The notes under the pieces are model-generated. The model had not been told where the DNA came from. It saw only the letters and a program-made list of their open reading frames with translations, and ran no database searches. From Tsukamurella sp. PLM1 (GTDB lineage Bacteria; Actinomycetota; Actinomycetes; Mycobacteriales; Mycobacteriaceae): 64,000 nt of DNA. Where the stretch lies: contig NZ_AP025688.1 in NCBI RefSeq assembly GCF_023168325.1, positions 1,798,001 through 1,862,000 on the forward strand. Direction: 5' to 3'. The position numbers and the translations under genes are program-made. Below are positions 47,288-56,697 of the stretch, in pieces. How positions within the stretch are numbered: the first letter of the stretch is position 1; the number at the start of each line of letters is the position of its first letter.

Positions 47288-49513
47288 ATGAACCCCGGTG
47301 CCGATCACTCGTCCGTCCACCCCCCGCGCCCCGATCGCGACCCGTTCGGGTTGCCCACGGGTGGCTTCAACCGCCGACGGTTCCTCGCGGGTTTCGGTGT
47401 CCTGGCCGGGACCGGCGTGCTCGCCGCGTGCGGCGTCAGCGCGCCGGGCGGTGGCGCACCGTCGGCCTCAAGTGCGCCGCCGAAGCCGCTGACCGGACCC
47501 GATCTGTCGGGCGCCGCGCCGGGCGTGCGGGTGCAGGACGACCTGTTCCGGCACGTGAACGGTGCGTGGTACGACGGCTTCACGATCCCCGCCGACAAGG
47601 CGTCGTTCAACACCTTCACCGACCTCTCGGATCGGGCGCTGGCCCAGCTCAAGGCGATCATCGAGTCGATCAAGGACCCGCGCACCCGGAGCAACGAGGC
47701 GAAGATCCGCGACGTCTACGACTCGTTCATGGACACCACGCGGATCGACGCGGCCGGTGCGGACCCGATCAAACCCGACCTCGACGCGATCGACCAGGCG
47801 GGCGACAAGGCCGCGCTCCTTGACGCGGCCGGCGGCCACCAGAAGCAGGGCGTCTCCGGCCTCGTGGGGTACTACGTGGACACGGATCAGAAGGACTCGT
47901 CGAAGTACGTGCTCAACTTCGTCCAATCGGGCATCGGCCTGCCGGACGAGGCGTACTACCGCGACGCCAAGTACGCCGAGGCGCGCGACAAGTACCGCGC
48001 CTACCTGGAGAAGGTGGCCGCGCTGGCGGGGCTCGCCGACGCGCCCGGGGTGGCGGCGCGGGTGCTGGCCTTCGAAACGTCGGTGGCGAAGGGGCACTGG
48101 GACCGGGTGCGTTCGCGCGATGCGACCGCGACCTACAACCCGTACCCGTGGGCGGAGCTGACGAAGCTCGCGCCCGGGTACGACTGGGACCGCTGGGCTC
48201 GGGCCGTGGGGATCAAGACCGAGGATGCGAAGACCGTGGTCGTGGCGCAGCCGAGCTTCCTCACCGCCGCCGCGAAGCTCTGGGCGGACACCGACCTGAA
48301 CACGCTCAAGGACCACGCGCGCATCCAGGTGGTCCGCGCGTACGCGGCGTACCTGTCCGAGCCCTTCGTCACCACGAACTTCGACTTCTACTCGAAGACG
48401 TTGCGCGGCACCGAGAAGCAGACCGAGCGCTGGAAGCGCGGGGTCGGCGCGGTCGAGGCGGCGCTCGGCGAGGCCCTGGGCGAGCTGTACGTCAAGAGAC
48501 ACTTTCCGGCCGACGCCAAGCAGCAGGCCGAGCAGCTCGTCAACAACCTGCGGAGCGCCTATCGCGCGAGCTTCGCCGAGCTCGACTGGATGACACCGGC
48601 GACCCGCCGGGCCGCGGCCGCCAAGCTCGAGAAGATCCGCACCAAGATCGGCTACCCCGACCAGTGGCGCGACTACGGCGACCTCAAGACCGACGGGAAG
48701 TCGATCGTCGCCAACGTCCGCGCGTCCGGCGAGTTCGAGAACGCCCATATGCTGGGCAAACTCACGAAGCCGGTGGACCGGGGCGAGTGGCTGATGACCC
48801 CGCAGACGGTGAACGCCTACTACAACCCCGGGATGAACGAGATCGTGTTCCCCGCGGCGATCCTGCAGCCGCCGTTTTTCTCGCCCGACGCGCAGGCGGC
48901 CGTGAACTACGGTGGTATCGGCGCCGTGATCGGGCACGAGATCGGCCACGCGTTCGACGATCAGGGTGCGAAGTACGACGGTGACGGCAACCTCGAGGAC
49001 TGGTGGGAGCCGGCCGACAGGGCCGAGTTCGACAAGCGCACGAAGGCGCTGATCGCCCAGTACGACGCGCTGGTACCGGCCGGGCTGCCGCCCGAGAACA
49101 CGGTCAACGGCGGACTCACCGTGGGCGAGAACCTCGCGGACCTCGGTGGGCTGTCGATCGCCGTCGCGGCGTACCGGATCGCGGTCGCGAACCACGATCC
49201 GGGGACCGAGGGGGCGGCCCGGGCGAGCGGCGCACCGTCGGCGAGCGCGGCACCGTCGGGCGGGGCGAGCGCGAGTGCCGCGCCCGCCGCCGGCCCGGAC
49301 CTGACGGCGCTGTTCCTGAGCTGGGGCCGGATCTGGCGGAACAAGGCGCGCGAGGCGTCCGCGATCCAATCGTTGGCCACGGACCCGCACGCGCCCAACG
49401 AGTTCCGCGCCAATCAGGTGGTCAAGAACGTGGGCGCCTTCGCCGACACCTTCGGCGTGCGCCCCGGAGACCGGGAGTGGCTGGACCCGAAGGACCGCGT
49501 ACGGGTCTGGTGA
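47288..49513 (+). CDS. M13-family zinc metallopeptidase, Tat-type lipoprotein
   Basis: Neprilysin-like endopeptidase, 741 aa. HEIGH zinc motif at 550-554 with Glu614 in ENLADLGG as third ligand and Asp618; substrate-binding VNAYYNPGMNEIVFPAAILQ upstream. The N-terminus has twin arginines (FNRRRFLAGFG, about 28-37) and a lipobox ending at Cys48 (GVLAAC). Export by Tat and lipid anchoring are therefore predicted, instead of the type II membrane anchor usual for M13. A roughly 30-residue Ala/Ser/Gly insertion lies around residues 640-670. Start ATG 47288. Stop abuts the convergent dehydrogenase stop. Confidence 0.92.
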   Translation: MNPGADHSSVHPPRPDRDPFGLPTGGFNRRRFLAGFGVLAGTGVLAACGVSAPGGGAPSASSAPPKPLTGPDLSGAAPGVRVQDDLFRHVNGAWYDGFTIPADKASFNTFTDLSDRALAQLKAIIESIKDPRTRSNEAKIRDVYDSFMDTTRIDAAGADPIKPDLDAIDQAGDKAALLDAAGGHQKQGVSGLVGYYVDTDQKDSSKYVLNFVQSGIGLPDEAYYRDAKYAEARDKYRAYLEKVAALAGLADAPGVAARVLAFETSVAKGHWDRVRSRDATATYNPYPWAELTKLAPGYDWDRWARAVGIKTEDAKTVVVAQPSFLTAAAKLWADTDLNTLKDHARIQVVRAYAAYLSEPFVTTNFDFYSKTLRGTEKQTERWKRGVGAVEAALGEALGELYVKRHFPADAKQQAEQLVNNLRSAYRASFAELDWMTPATRRAAAAKLEKIRTKIGYPDQWRDYGDLKTDGKSIVANVRASGEFENAHMLGKLTKPVDRGEWLMTPQTVNAYYNPGMNEIVFPAAILQPPFFSPDAQAAVNYGGIGAVIGHEIGHAFDDQGAKYDGDGNLEDWWEPADRAEFDKRTKALIAQYDALVPAGLPPENTVNGGLTVGENLADLGGLSIAVAAYRIAVANHDPGTEGAARASGAPSASAAPSGGASASAAPAAGPDLTALFLSWGRIWRNKAREASAIQSLATDPHAPNEFRANQVVKNVGAFADTFGVRPGDREWLDPKDRVRVW

Positions 49514-50670
49514 CTACAAACCCATGTCCTTGGCGATGATCGAGCGCATCACCTCGGACGTGCCGCCGTAGATGCGGTTCACGCGGTTGTCGGCGTAGAG
49601 GCGGGCGATCGGGTACTCGTTGATGTACCCGTATCCGCCGTGCAGCTGCAGGCAGCGATCGATCACGTCCGAGGCCGCCTCGGTGCAGAACAGCTTGAGC
49701 GAGGCGGCGTCGGCCGCGGTGAGTTCGCCGGCGTCGTGCAGCTCGAGGCCGCGGTCCACGCTGGACTCCATCGCGTCGACCTTCGCCTTGCACGCGGCGA
49801 GCTCGAACTTGGTGTTCTGGAACGATGCGACGGACTTGCCGAAGATGTTGCGGTCCTGGGTGTAGGCCTGCGCGAAGCGGACGGCGGCGGACGCCTGGGC
49901 GTAGGCGCCCACGGCGATCGACAGGCGCTCCTGCGGCAGGTTCTGGCCGAGGTACGAGAAGCCCTTGTTCTCCTCGCCGAGCAGATCCTCCACGGGGACC
50001 TTGACGTCGGTGAACGACAGCTCGGCGGTGTCCGAGGTCTTCAGTCCGATCTTGCTGAGCTTGCGGCCCACGGCGTAGCCGTCCAGAGCGGTGTCGACCA
50101 CGAACAGGGAGATGCCGAAGCGGCGGTCGTCGTCCTTCGGGGAGCGGTACGGGCGCACACGATCACCCGGTCGGCGTTGACGCCGCCGGTGATGAACGTC
50201 TTCGCGCCGTTGAGCACGTAGTGCGTGCCGTCGTCGGACAGCTTGGCGGTGGTCTTCATACCCGCGAGGTCGGAACCGGTGCCGGGCTCGGTCATGGCGA
50301 TGGCGAACATCATCTCACCCGCGGCCATCCCGGGCAGCCAGCGCTTCTTCTGCTCGTCGGTCGCGAGGCCGGTGAGGTACGGCAGGCACAGCGCGATGTG
50401 GACCGAGGAACCGCCGAACGAGACCCCGGCGCGGGCGAGTTCCTCGCTGATCACGGCCTGATACTTGAACGATTCGATGCCGGCGCCGCCGTACTCCTCG
50501 GGCACCTCGATCCCGAACACGCCCAGTTCGCCGAGCTTGCGGTAGAAGTCCTTCGGCACGATCCCCGCCTCGTACCACTCGTCGTAGTGCGGCACGACCT
50601 CCGCCTCGATGAACGAGCGGAGCGTGTCGCGGAAGGCTTCGTGGTCCTCGGTGTAGACGGTACGGCGCAT
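49514..50670 (-). CDS. acyl-CoA dehydrogenase (frameshifted near 50156)
   Basis: FAD-dependent dehydrogenase of about 385 aa. FAIAMTEPGTGSDLAGMKTTA flavin motif, YVLNGAKTFITGGVNAD, then after the break (one base lost near 50156) PYRSPKDDDRRFGISLFVVD to QLHGGYGYINEYPIARLYAD and the catalytic-Glu region IYGGTSEVMRSIIAKDMGL. Closely resembles long-chain/short-chain bacterial FadE. It lies 30 bases after the TetR gene on the same strand, so regulator and enzyme form a unit divergent from the big catabolic operon. Confidence 0.9.
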
Positions 50671-50700
50671 GGTGGTTCTCCTTCGTTGTCCGGTCCGGTG

Positions 50701-51306
50701 TCAGGCCAGTCTGCGCGCACCGACGGTGCGCAGGGCCAGGTCTGCGTAGAAGTCCCCGATCCGCTCGGGGGTGATCGGGCCGCCGTCGTGGTACCAGCGG
50801 CCGATGTCGATGCCGCTCGAGAGCACCGCGATGGTCGCCATGCCCGGATCGGGGGTGTCGAACGAACCGTCCTCGACGCCCGCGTCGACGATGGTGCGGA
50901 TGCGCCGCGTGATCTCCCGCCGCAGCGCGACGACCTCGGCACGGTGTTCCTCGGTCAGTGCTTCGAGCTCGTAGTTCACCACGCGCACACTGGTGTGCGC
51001 GGAGGCGTGGTGGGTGGCGAAGGCGCGCAGCGCGGCCGAGAGCCGCTCGGCGGGGGAGCGTTCGGCGTCGTCGACCTCACGGAGCACGTCCAGGATCCGC
51101 TGATGCCCTACGACCGAGAGTTGGTGCAGTAGTTGCTCTTTCGACTTGTAGTGCACGTAAACGGCGGCGGGGCTCATGCCGGCGGCACCGGCGATGTCCC
51201 GGGTCGTGGTGCCGTGGAAGCCGCGCTCGGCGAAGGCCTCCGCGGCAGCCGACAGAAGTCGTGCCCGGGTGGCGTCAGCGCGGGACTGGGGGTCGGGCTC
51301 CGGCAT
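50701..51306 (-). CDS. TetR-family repressor of the lipid/lactone operon
   Basis: 201 aa. Helix-turn-helix at about residues 14-60 (LLSAAAEAFAERGFHGTTTR then DIAGAAGMSPAAVYVHYKSK), followed by an alpha-helical ligand domain. ATG 51306 is chosen because AGGAG lies 6 bases upstream; the frame extends to 51351. It shares its upstream region with the operon starting at 51480, where a 16-base dyad (51426-51441) looks like its operator. The ligand is probably an acyl-CoA; it is not recognisably KstR or KstR2. Confidence 0.88.
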   Translation of the reverse strand: MPEPDPQSRADATRARLLSAAAEAFAERGFHGTTTRDIAGAAGMSPAAVYVHYKSKEQLLHQLSVVGHQRILDVLREVDDAERSPAERLSAALRAFATHHASAHTSVRVVNYELEALTEEHRAEVVALRREITRRIRTIVDAGVEDGSFDTPDPGMATIAVLSSGIDIGRWYHDGGPITPERIGDFYADLALRTVGARRLA

Positions 51307-51425
51307 CGCCGCTCCTGTTCTGCTTTCGCGCACCGGCGCGGTGGCGCTCACCTAGTGTGAAGTGAGCCACGCCGGTCCGTCGATTGACGACTGGCTCTCA
51401 TTGGTGCAGAGTAGATGCTACACCG

Positions 51426-51441
51426 CTAAGCGAGCGCTTAG
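51426..51441. promoter_or_regulatory. candidate TetR operator upstream of the catabolic operon
   Basis: CTAAGCGAGCGCTTAG: perfect 6-base arms CTAAGC / GCTTAG around GAGC, 39 bases before the thiolase ATG and 120 bases from the TetR start. Dyads of this CTAAGC-type are common operators of actinobacterial TetR regulators of lipid genes. Single copy seen in this gap. Confidence 0.65.
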
Positions 51442-51479
51442 TCAGGTTGCTCGGAAGTCAGTCGAACTCGGAGGTCCTC

Positions 51480-52697
51480 ATGCCAGAAGCCGTCATCGTC
51501 GCCACCGCGCGGTCCCCGATCGGGCGCGCCGCCAAGGGCTCGCTCAAGGACGTGCGGCCCGACGACCTGTCGGTCCAGATGGTGCGCGCGGCGCTCGCCA
51601 AGGTGCCGCAGCTCGACCCACGCGACATCGACGATCTCATGTTCGGCTGCGGCCAGCCCGCGGGCGAGTCGGGTTTCAACATCGCGCGCGCCGTCGCCGT
51701 CGAGGCCGGCCTCGACCACCTGCCCGGCGTCACCGTCAACCGCTACTGCAGTTCCAGCCTGCAGACCACCCGGATGGCGTTCCACGCGATCAAGGCCGGC
51801 GAGGGTGACGTGTTCCTCTCGGGCGGCGTCGAGACCGTGAGCCGTTACGTCAAGGGCAACGCCGACGGTCTGCCGGACACCAAGAACCCGCTCTTCGGCG
51901 ACGCCGAGGCGCGCACCGCGGAGTTCGCCCAGGGCGGTAGGACCTGGGTCGACCCGCGCGAGTCCGGCCTCCTGCCCGACGTGTACATCGCGATGGGGCA
52001 GACCGCCGAGAACGTCGCGCAGTTCAAGAACGTCAGCCGGCGCGACCAGGACGAGTGGGGCGTGCGCAGCCAGAACCGCGCCGAGGCCGCGATCGCCTCG
52101 GGCTTCTGGGAGAAGGACATCACCCCGGTCACGCTCGCCGACGGCACCGTCGTCGCCAAGGACGACGGTCCGCGCGCCGGCGTCACCTACGAGGGCATCG
52201 CCGGGCTCAAGCCCGTCTTCCGCCCGGACGGCACCGTCACGGCGGGCAACTGCTGCCCGCTCAACGACGGCGCGGCGGCCGTGGTGATCATGTCGGACGA
52301 GAAGGCCAAGGCACTCGGCCTGACCCCGCTCGCCCGCATCGTCTCCACCGGTGTCACCGGCCTGTCGCCCGAGATCATGGGCCTCGGCCCGGTCGAGGCG
52401 TCGAAGCAGGCGCTCGCTCGCGCCGGGATGTCCATCGGCGACATCGACCTCATGGAGGTCAATGAGGCCTTCGCCGCGCAGGTCATCCCGTCCGTGCGCG
52501 ACCTCGGGATCGATGAGGACAAGGTCAACGTCAACGGCGGCGCCATCGCCGTCGGCCACCCGTTCGGCATGACCGGGGCGCGCATCACCAGCACGCTGAT
52601 CAACTCTCTGGCCTGGCACGACAAGCAGTTCGGCCTGGAGACGATGTGCGTCGGCGGCGGTCAGGGCATGGCCATGATCATCGAGCGGCTCAGCTGA
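51480..52697 (+). CDS. thiolase (acetyl-CoA acyltransferase, FadA-like)
   Basis: Cleaves 3-ketoacyl-CoA to acetyl- or propionyl-CoA and a shortened acyl-CoA, 405 aa. Acylated Cys90 in VNRYCSSSLQT, the active-site His in GGAIAVGHPFGMTGAR, and the second catalytic Cys in ETMCVGGGQGMAM. NEAF is present (EVNEAFAAQVI). First gene of the operon; ATG 51480 follows GGAGG. The stop and the next ATG share a base (TGATG). The final step of the proposed pathway. Confidence 0.93.
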   Translation: MPEAVIVATARSPIGRAAKGSLKDVRPDDLSVQMVRAALAKVPQLDPRDIDDLMFGCGQPAGESGFNIARAVAVEAGLDHLPGVTVNRYCSSSLQTTRMAFHAIKAGEGDVFLSGGVETVSRYVKGNADGLPDTKNPLFGDAEARTAEFAQGGRTWVDPRESGLLPDVYIAMGQTAENVAQFKNVSRRDQDEWGVRSQNRAEAAIASGFWEKDITPVTLADGTVVAKDDGPRAGVTYEGIAGLKPVFRPDGTVTAGNCCPLNDGAAAVVIMSDEKAKALGLTPLARIVSTGVTGLSPEIMGLGPVEASKQALARAGMSIGDIDLMEVNEAFAAQVIPSVRDLGIDEDKVNVNGGAIAVGHPFGMTGARITSTLINSLAWHDKQFGLETMCVGGGQGMAMIIERLS

Positions 52698-53452
52698 TGA
52701 GCGCCCGGTTCGAGAACAAGACCGCGATCGTCACCGGCGCCAGCCGGGGCATCGGGCTCGCGATCGCGCGGCGGCTGGTCGCGGACGGCGCCAAGGTCGT
52801 GATCACCGCCCGGAAGCAGGACGCGCTCGACGCCGCGGTGGCCGAGCTCGGCGGGCCCGACGTCGCCGTCGCGGTCGCCGGATCCGGTGACGACGCGGCC
52901 CACCAGGACGAGACGATCGCGACCGCGATCGACCGTTTCGGCAGCGCCGACTTCTTCGTCAACAACACCGGTATCAACCCGGTCTTCGGCCCACTGATGG
53001 ATCTCGACGTCGCGGCCGCGCGCAAGATCTTCGAGGTCAACGTGCTCTCCACGCTGTCCTGGACCAAGAAAGTCTACGCGGCGTGGCAGAAGGAGCACGG
53101 CGGCGCCATCGTCAACGTCGGCTCCGTCGCCGGCCTGCGTCCCGCGCCCGGTATCGCCTTCTACGGGGTCTCCAAGGCCGCCGTCATCCACCTGACCGAG
53201 GAGCTCGCCGTCGAGCTCGGCCCGGACATCCGCATCAACGCCGTCGCCCCGGCGGTCGTCAAGACCCGGTTCGCCACGGCCCTGTACGAGGGCCGCGAGG
53301 AGCAGGTCTCGGCGGCCTACCCGCTCAAGCGGCTCGGCGTTCCGGACGACATCGGCTCGGTCGTCGCGTTCCTTCTGTCCGACGACGCGGCCTGGATGAC
53401 CGGCCAGACGCTCACCGTCGACGGTGGCGTCCTGCTCACCGGCGGGGTCTAG
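52697..53452 (+). CDS. SDR-family oxidoreductase, FabG-like
   Basis: 251 aa short-chain dehydrogenase. TGASRGIGLAIA nucleotide-binding motif near residue 13, VNNTGINP, catalytic Ser (NVGSVAG) and Tyr-x3-Lys (FYGVSKAA), C-terminal TVDGGVLLTGG. Likely oxidises a 3-hydroxyacyl-CoA or an equivalent hydroxyl. Translationally coupled to the thiolase. One of three SDRs in the operon, so which hydroxyl each acts on cannot be read from sequence. Confidence 0.9.
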   Translation: MSARFENKTAIVTGASRGIGLAIARRLVADGAKVVITARKQDALDAAVAELGGPDVAVAVAGSGDDAAHQDETIATAIDRFGSADFFVNNTGINPVFGPLMDLDVAAARKIFEVNVLSTLSWTKKVYAAWQKEHGGAIVNVGSVAGLRPAPGIAFYGVSKAAVIHLTEELAVELGPDIRINAVAPAVVKTRFATALYEGREEQVSAAYPLKRLGVPDDIGSVVAFLLSDDAAWMTGQTLTVDGGVLLTGGV

Positions 53453-53456
53453 TCGG

Positions 53457-54263
53457 ATGGCGGCATTCGACCCTCGCGACAAGGGCGTCGTCGTCACCGG
53501 CGCCGGCAACGGAATCGGGGCGGCGCTGGCCCGCGCGCTCGCGTCCAGGGGCGCCCGCGTCGTGGTCTCCGACATCGATGCCGACGGTGCCGCGCGCACC
53601 GTCGCCGCGATCACCGCGGCCGGCGGGACGGCGTTCGCCGTCCCCGGCGACGCCGCGTCCGAGGACGGCGTCGCCGCGCTCGTCGCCGCGGCGCGCGCCG
53701 AGCTCGGCGCGATCGACGCGTGGTACGCGAACGCGGGGGTCGACCGCGGTCGCGGCCTCGACGCGACCGAGGCCGACTGGGACCTGTCCCTGCAGGTCAA
53801 CGTGATGGCGCACGTGCGGGCTGCCCGCCTGTTGGTGCCCGAGTGGTCGGCCGCGGGCGGTGGCCGGTTCGTGGTCACCGCCTCGGCCGCGGGGCTGCTG
53901 ACGATGCTCGGCGCCCCCGCGTACTCGGTGACCAAGCACGCGGCCGTCGCGTTCGCGGAGTGGCTGTCGGTCACCTACCGGCACCGCGGCATCGTCGTGC
54001 AGGCGATCTGCCCGCAGGGCGTGCAGACGCGGATGCTCGACGAGTCCGGCCCGCTCAAGGACCTGCTCAGTCACGACACCGCGCTCACCGCCGAGCAGGT
54101 GGCTGAGCAGGCCGTCGACGCCCTGGCCGGAGACGATTTCCTGATTCTCCCGCACCCCGAGGTCGCGGGTTACTACGCCGCCCGCGCCACCGGCACCGAC
54201 CGGTGGATCGGCGGCATGAACAAGCTGCAGCAGCGGCTGGACGCGAAGGAGCACAGCGCATGA
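53457..54263 (+). CDS. SDR-family oxidoreductase
   Basis: 268 aa. TGAGNGIGAALARAL near residue 13, DIDADGAA (Asp after beta-2 suggests NAD(H) preference), NAGVDRGRG, catalytic Tyr/Lys in APAYSVTKHA. The C-terminus is longer than in FabG (GYYAARATGTDRWIGGMNKLQ), like the SDRs beside phosphotransferase and dehydrogenase genes in lipid clusters. Starts 4 bases after the preceding stop and overlaps the next gene by 4 bases. Confidence 0.9.
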   Translation: MAAFDPRDKGVVVTGAGNGIGAALARALASRGARVVVSDIDADGAARTVAAITAAGGTAFAVPGDAASEDGVAALVAAARAELGAIDAWYANAGVDRGRGLDATEADWDLSLQVNVMAHVRAARLLVPEWSAAGGGRFVVTASAAGLLTMLGAPAYSVTKHAAVAFAEWLSVTYRHRGIVVQAICPQGVQTRMLDESGPLKDLLSHDTALTAEQVAEQAVDALAGDDFLILPHPEVAGYYAARATGTDRWIGGMNKLQQRLDAKEHSA

Positions 54264-55249
54264 GGGCCTGGCAGGTATCCGAACTCGGTGAGCCGCTCGC
54301 GGTACTGGGGGAGGCGGCGTCGGACGTGCCCACACCGGGCCCCGGCCAGGTGGTGGTCCGCACGCTGGCGACCGCCGCGAACTTCCCCGACGTGCTCATG
54401 TGCCGCGGCCTGTACCAGGTCAAGCCGGAGCTGCCGTTCACGCCGGGCGTGGAGCTGTGCGGCGAGGTGGTGACCGTCGGCGAGGGCGTCGACGGCATCG
54501 CTCCCGGCGACCGCGTGCTCGGCGGCGCCGCGCTGCCCTTCGGCGGGTTCGCGGAGTACGCCGTGATGAACGCCGCCGAGACGTTCGCGGCGCCGGCCTC
54601 GCTCGACGACGCGCAGGCCTCGTCGCTCTTCATCGGCTACCAGACCGGCTGGTTCGGCCTGCACCGCCGCGCGAACCTCGCGGCCGGCGAGACCCTGCTC
54701 GTGCACGCGGCGGCGGGCGGTGTGGGCAGCGCCGCCATCCAGCTCGGCAAGGCCGCCGGCGCGAAGGTCATCGGCGTCGTCGGCGGCGAGGCGAAGGCCG
54801 AGGTGGCCCGCGCATTGGGCGCCGACGTGGTGATCGACCGGCACACCCAGGACTTCGTCGAGGTCGTCAAGGCGGAGACCGGCGGCCGTGGCGCCGACGT
54901 GATCTACGACCCGGTGGGCGGCGACACCTACAAGCGCTCCACCAAGTGCATCGCGTTCGAGGGCCGGATCCTCGTGATCGGCTTCGCCGGCGGCGCCATC
55001 CAGGAGGCCGCGCTCAACCACGCGCTCATCAAGAACTACTCGATCGTGGGCCTGCACTGGGGCCTGTACAACCGGTTCGACCCGGCGGCCGTGCGGCAGT
55101 GTCACGCCGAGCTCACCGCTCTCGCCGATCGGGGCCTGGTGAATCCGCTGGTGTCCGAGCGGCTCCCGTTCGACGCCGTCCCCGACGGCCTGCAGCGCCT
55201 CGCGGACGGGACGACCGTGGGTCGCGTCGTCTACCAGGCGGACGCATGA
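54260..55249 (+). CDS. NADPH:quinone oxidoreductase-like MDR protein
   Basis: 329 aa zinc-independent medium-chain dehydrogenase. GroES-like N-terminal half (FPDVLMCRGLYQVKPELPFTPG), Rossmann motif HAAAGGVGSAAIQLGKAAGA near 150-170, and YDPVGGDTYKRSTKCIA. No zinc-ligand cysteine cluster. Family members reduce quinones or enoyl/enone double bonds; here it could act on an enoyl-CoA or keto intermediate. Overlaps its neighbours by 4 bases on both sides, fully embedded in the operon. Confidence 0.9.
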   Translation: MRAWQVSELGEPLAVLGEAASDVPTPGPGQVVVRTLATAANFPDVLMCRGLYQVKPELPFTPGVELCGEVVTVGEGVDGIAPGDRVLGGAALPFGGFAEYAVMNAAETFAAPASLDDAQASSLFIGYQTGWFGLHRRANLAAGETLLVHAAAGGVGSAAIQLGKAAGAKVIGVVGGEAKAEVARALGADVVIDRHTQDFVEVVKAETGGRGADVIYDPVGGDTYKRSTKCIAFEGRILVIGFAGGAIQEAALNHALIKNYSIVGLHWGLYNRFDPAAVRQCHAELTALADRGLVNPLVSERLPFDAVPDGLQRLADGTTVGRVVYQADA

Positions 55250-55908
55250 CCGAGAACCCCGCGGAGGGCCGCGAGGTGGACGCCGTGCTCTTCGACTACG
55301 GAGGCGTCCTCACGGTGCCGATGCGGCACAGCATCAGGGCCTGGATCGCCGACGAGGACATCGTGCCCGAGTTCTTCACCGCCACCCTCAAAGCGTGGCT
55401 CGGCCGCGACGCCGAGGCGGGCAGCCCGATCCACCGGCTCGAGACCGGCGACCTGCCGGAGGCCGAGTTCGACGCCGCGTTCGCGGCGGCGCTGCGTACC
55501 CGCAGCGGCGCCCCGGTCGACCCGAACGGCGTGCTGCGCAGGATGTTCGCCCGCGTCGAGGACGACCCGGCCATGTGGGAGCTCGCCGCCGACCTGCGTT
55601 CGGCGGGCGTCACCGTCGCCCTCGTCTCCAACAGCTGGGGCGGCGGCACGGCGTACCCGAAGGATCGTCTCGCGGCCCTGTTCGCCGCGGTCGTGATCTC
55701 CGAGGAAGTCGGGCTGCGCAAGCCCGATCCCGCGATCTTCCACCTCGCCCTCGACCGGATCGGCGTGTCGCCCGAGCGCGCGGCGTTCATCGACGACGCC
55801 GTCCCCAACCTCGACGGGGCCGCGCGCCTCGGCATCCACGGCGTGCACCACGTCGACCCCGGTACCACCCGGGCGGCGCTGCGGGACCTCGTCCCCGCGC
55901 TCGCCTGA
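55246..55908 (+). CDS. HAD-family hydrolase (ACAD10 N-domain-like)
   Basis: 220 aa HAD-IA protein. Motif I VLFDYGGVLT has the nucleophilic Asp but Gly instead of the second Asp; motif II VSNSW, motif III Lys in GLRKPDPAIFHLAL, motif IV FIDDAVPNLDGA. The same DxGGV form is seen in the HAD domain at the N-terminus of animal ACAD10. The ACAD10 kinase and dehydrogenase domains are encoded 1.2 and 2.3 kb downstream. A phosphatase role on a phosphorylated acyl intermediate is plausible but unproven. ATG 55246 overlaps the previous stop. Confidence 0.87.
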   Translation: MTENPAEGREVDAVLFDYGGVLTVPMRHSIRAWIADEDIVPEFFTATLKAWLGRDAEAGSPIHRLETGDLPEAEFDAAFAAALRTRSGAPVDPNGVLRRMFARVEDDPAMWELAADLRSAGVTVALVSNSWGGGTAYPKDRLAALFAAVVISEEVGLRKPDPAIFHLALDRIGVSPERAAFIDDAVPNLDGAARLGIHGVHHVDPGTTRAALRDLVPALA

Positions 55909-55934
55909 AACCTATTCACATACAAGGAGTTCAC

Positions 55935-56686
55935 ATGACCCAGCGCATCGCCATCGTCACCGGAGCCGCCCGCGGCATCGGCGCCGAGGTGGCCCGCCGC
56001 CTCGCCTCCGACGGTCACGCCGTCGCGGTCCTCGATCTCGACGAGGCCGCCTGCCGGGAGGTCGCGGACGGGATCAACGCCACCGGCGGCAAGGCCATCG
56101 GCGTCGGCGCCGACGTGGCCGACGAGGAGAAGGTGGTCGCCGCCGTGGAGCGCGTCGCGAACGAGCTCGGTGCGCCGACCATCCTGGTGAACAACGCCGG
56201 CATCATCCGCGACAACCTGCTGTTCAAGATGACCACGGGGGACTGGGATTCGGTGATGAACGTGCACCTGCGCGGCGCCTTCCTCATGTCCCGCGAGGTG
56301 CAGAAGCACCAGACTAAGGAGGGCTGGGGCCGCATCGTCAACCTGTCGTCGACGTCGGCGCTCGGCAACCGCGGCCAGGCCAACTACTCCGCCGCCAAGG
56401 CCGGCATGCAGGGGTTCACCAAGACCCTGGCGTTCGAGCTCGGCCGGTTCGGCGTGACCGCCAACGCCGTGGCACCGGGCTTCATCGCCACCGAGATGAC
56501 CCAGGCCACCGCCGAGCGGATGGGCGTCACCTTCGAGGACTTCAAGGCGGCCGTCGCCAAGGAGACCCCGTTCAGCGGGTCGGCGCGCCCGCCGACATCG
56601 CCCACGCCGTCAGCTTCTTCGCCAGCGAGGGCGCCGGCTACGTCTCCGGCCAGGTCATGTACGTGGCCGGCGGGCCCAAGGCGTAG
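55935..56686 (+). CDS. FabG-like 3-oxoacyl reductase/3-hydroxyacyl dehydrogenase (frameshifted near 56576)
   Basis: About 250 aa SDR. TGAARGIGAEVARRL, NNAGIIRDNLLFKM, catalytic Ser (LSSTSALGN) and NYSAAKAGM, all very FabG-like. After KETPFS one base is missing near 56576; repaired tail RVGAPADIAHAVSFFASEGA then GYVSGQVMYVAGGPKA ends at TAG 56686. AAGGAG precedes ATG 55935. Followed after 11 bases by the MaoC hydratase, an arrangement suited to (R)-3-hydroxyacyl-CoA chemistry. Confidence 0.9.
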
Positions 56687-56697
56687 GCGGCGCGGAC

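Noticed and set aside
50701..51306. KstR or KstR2 (sterol regulon) repressor
   Set aside because: Sequence does not match either protein as I know them, and no sterol-ring genes are nearby.
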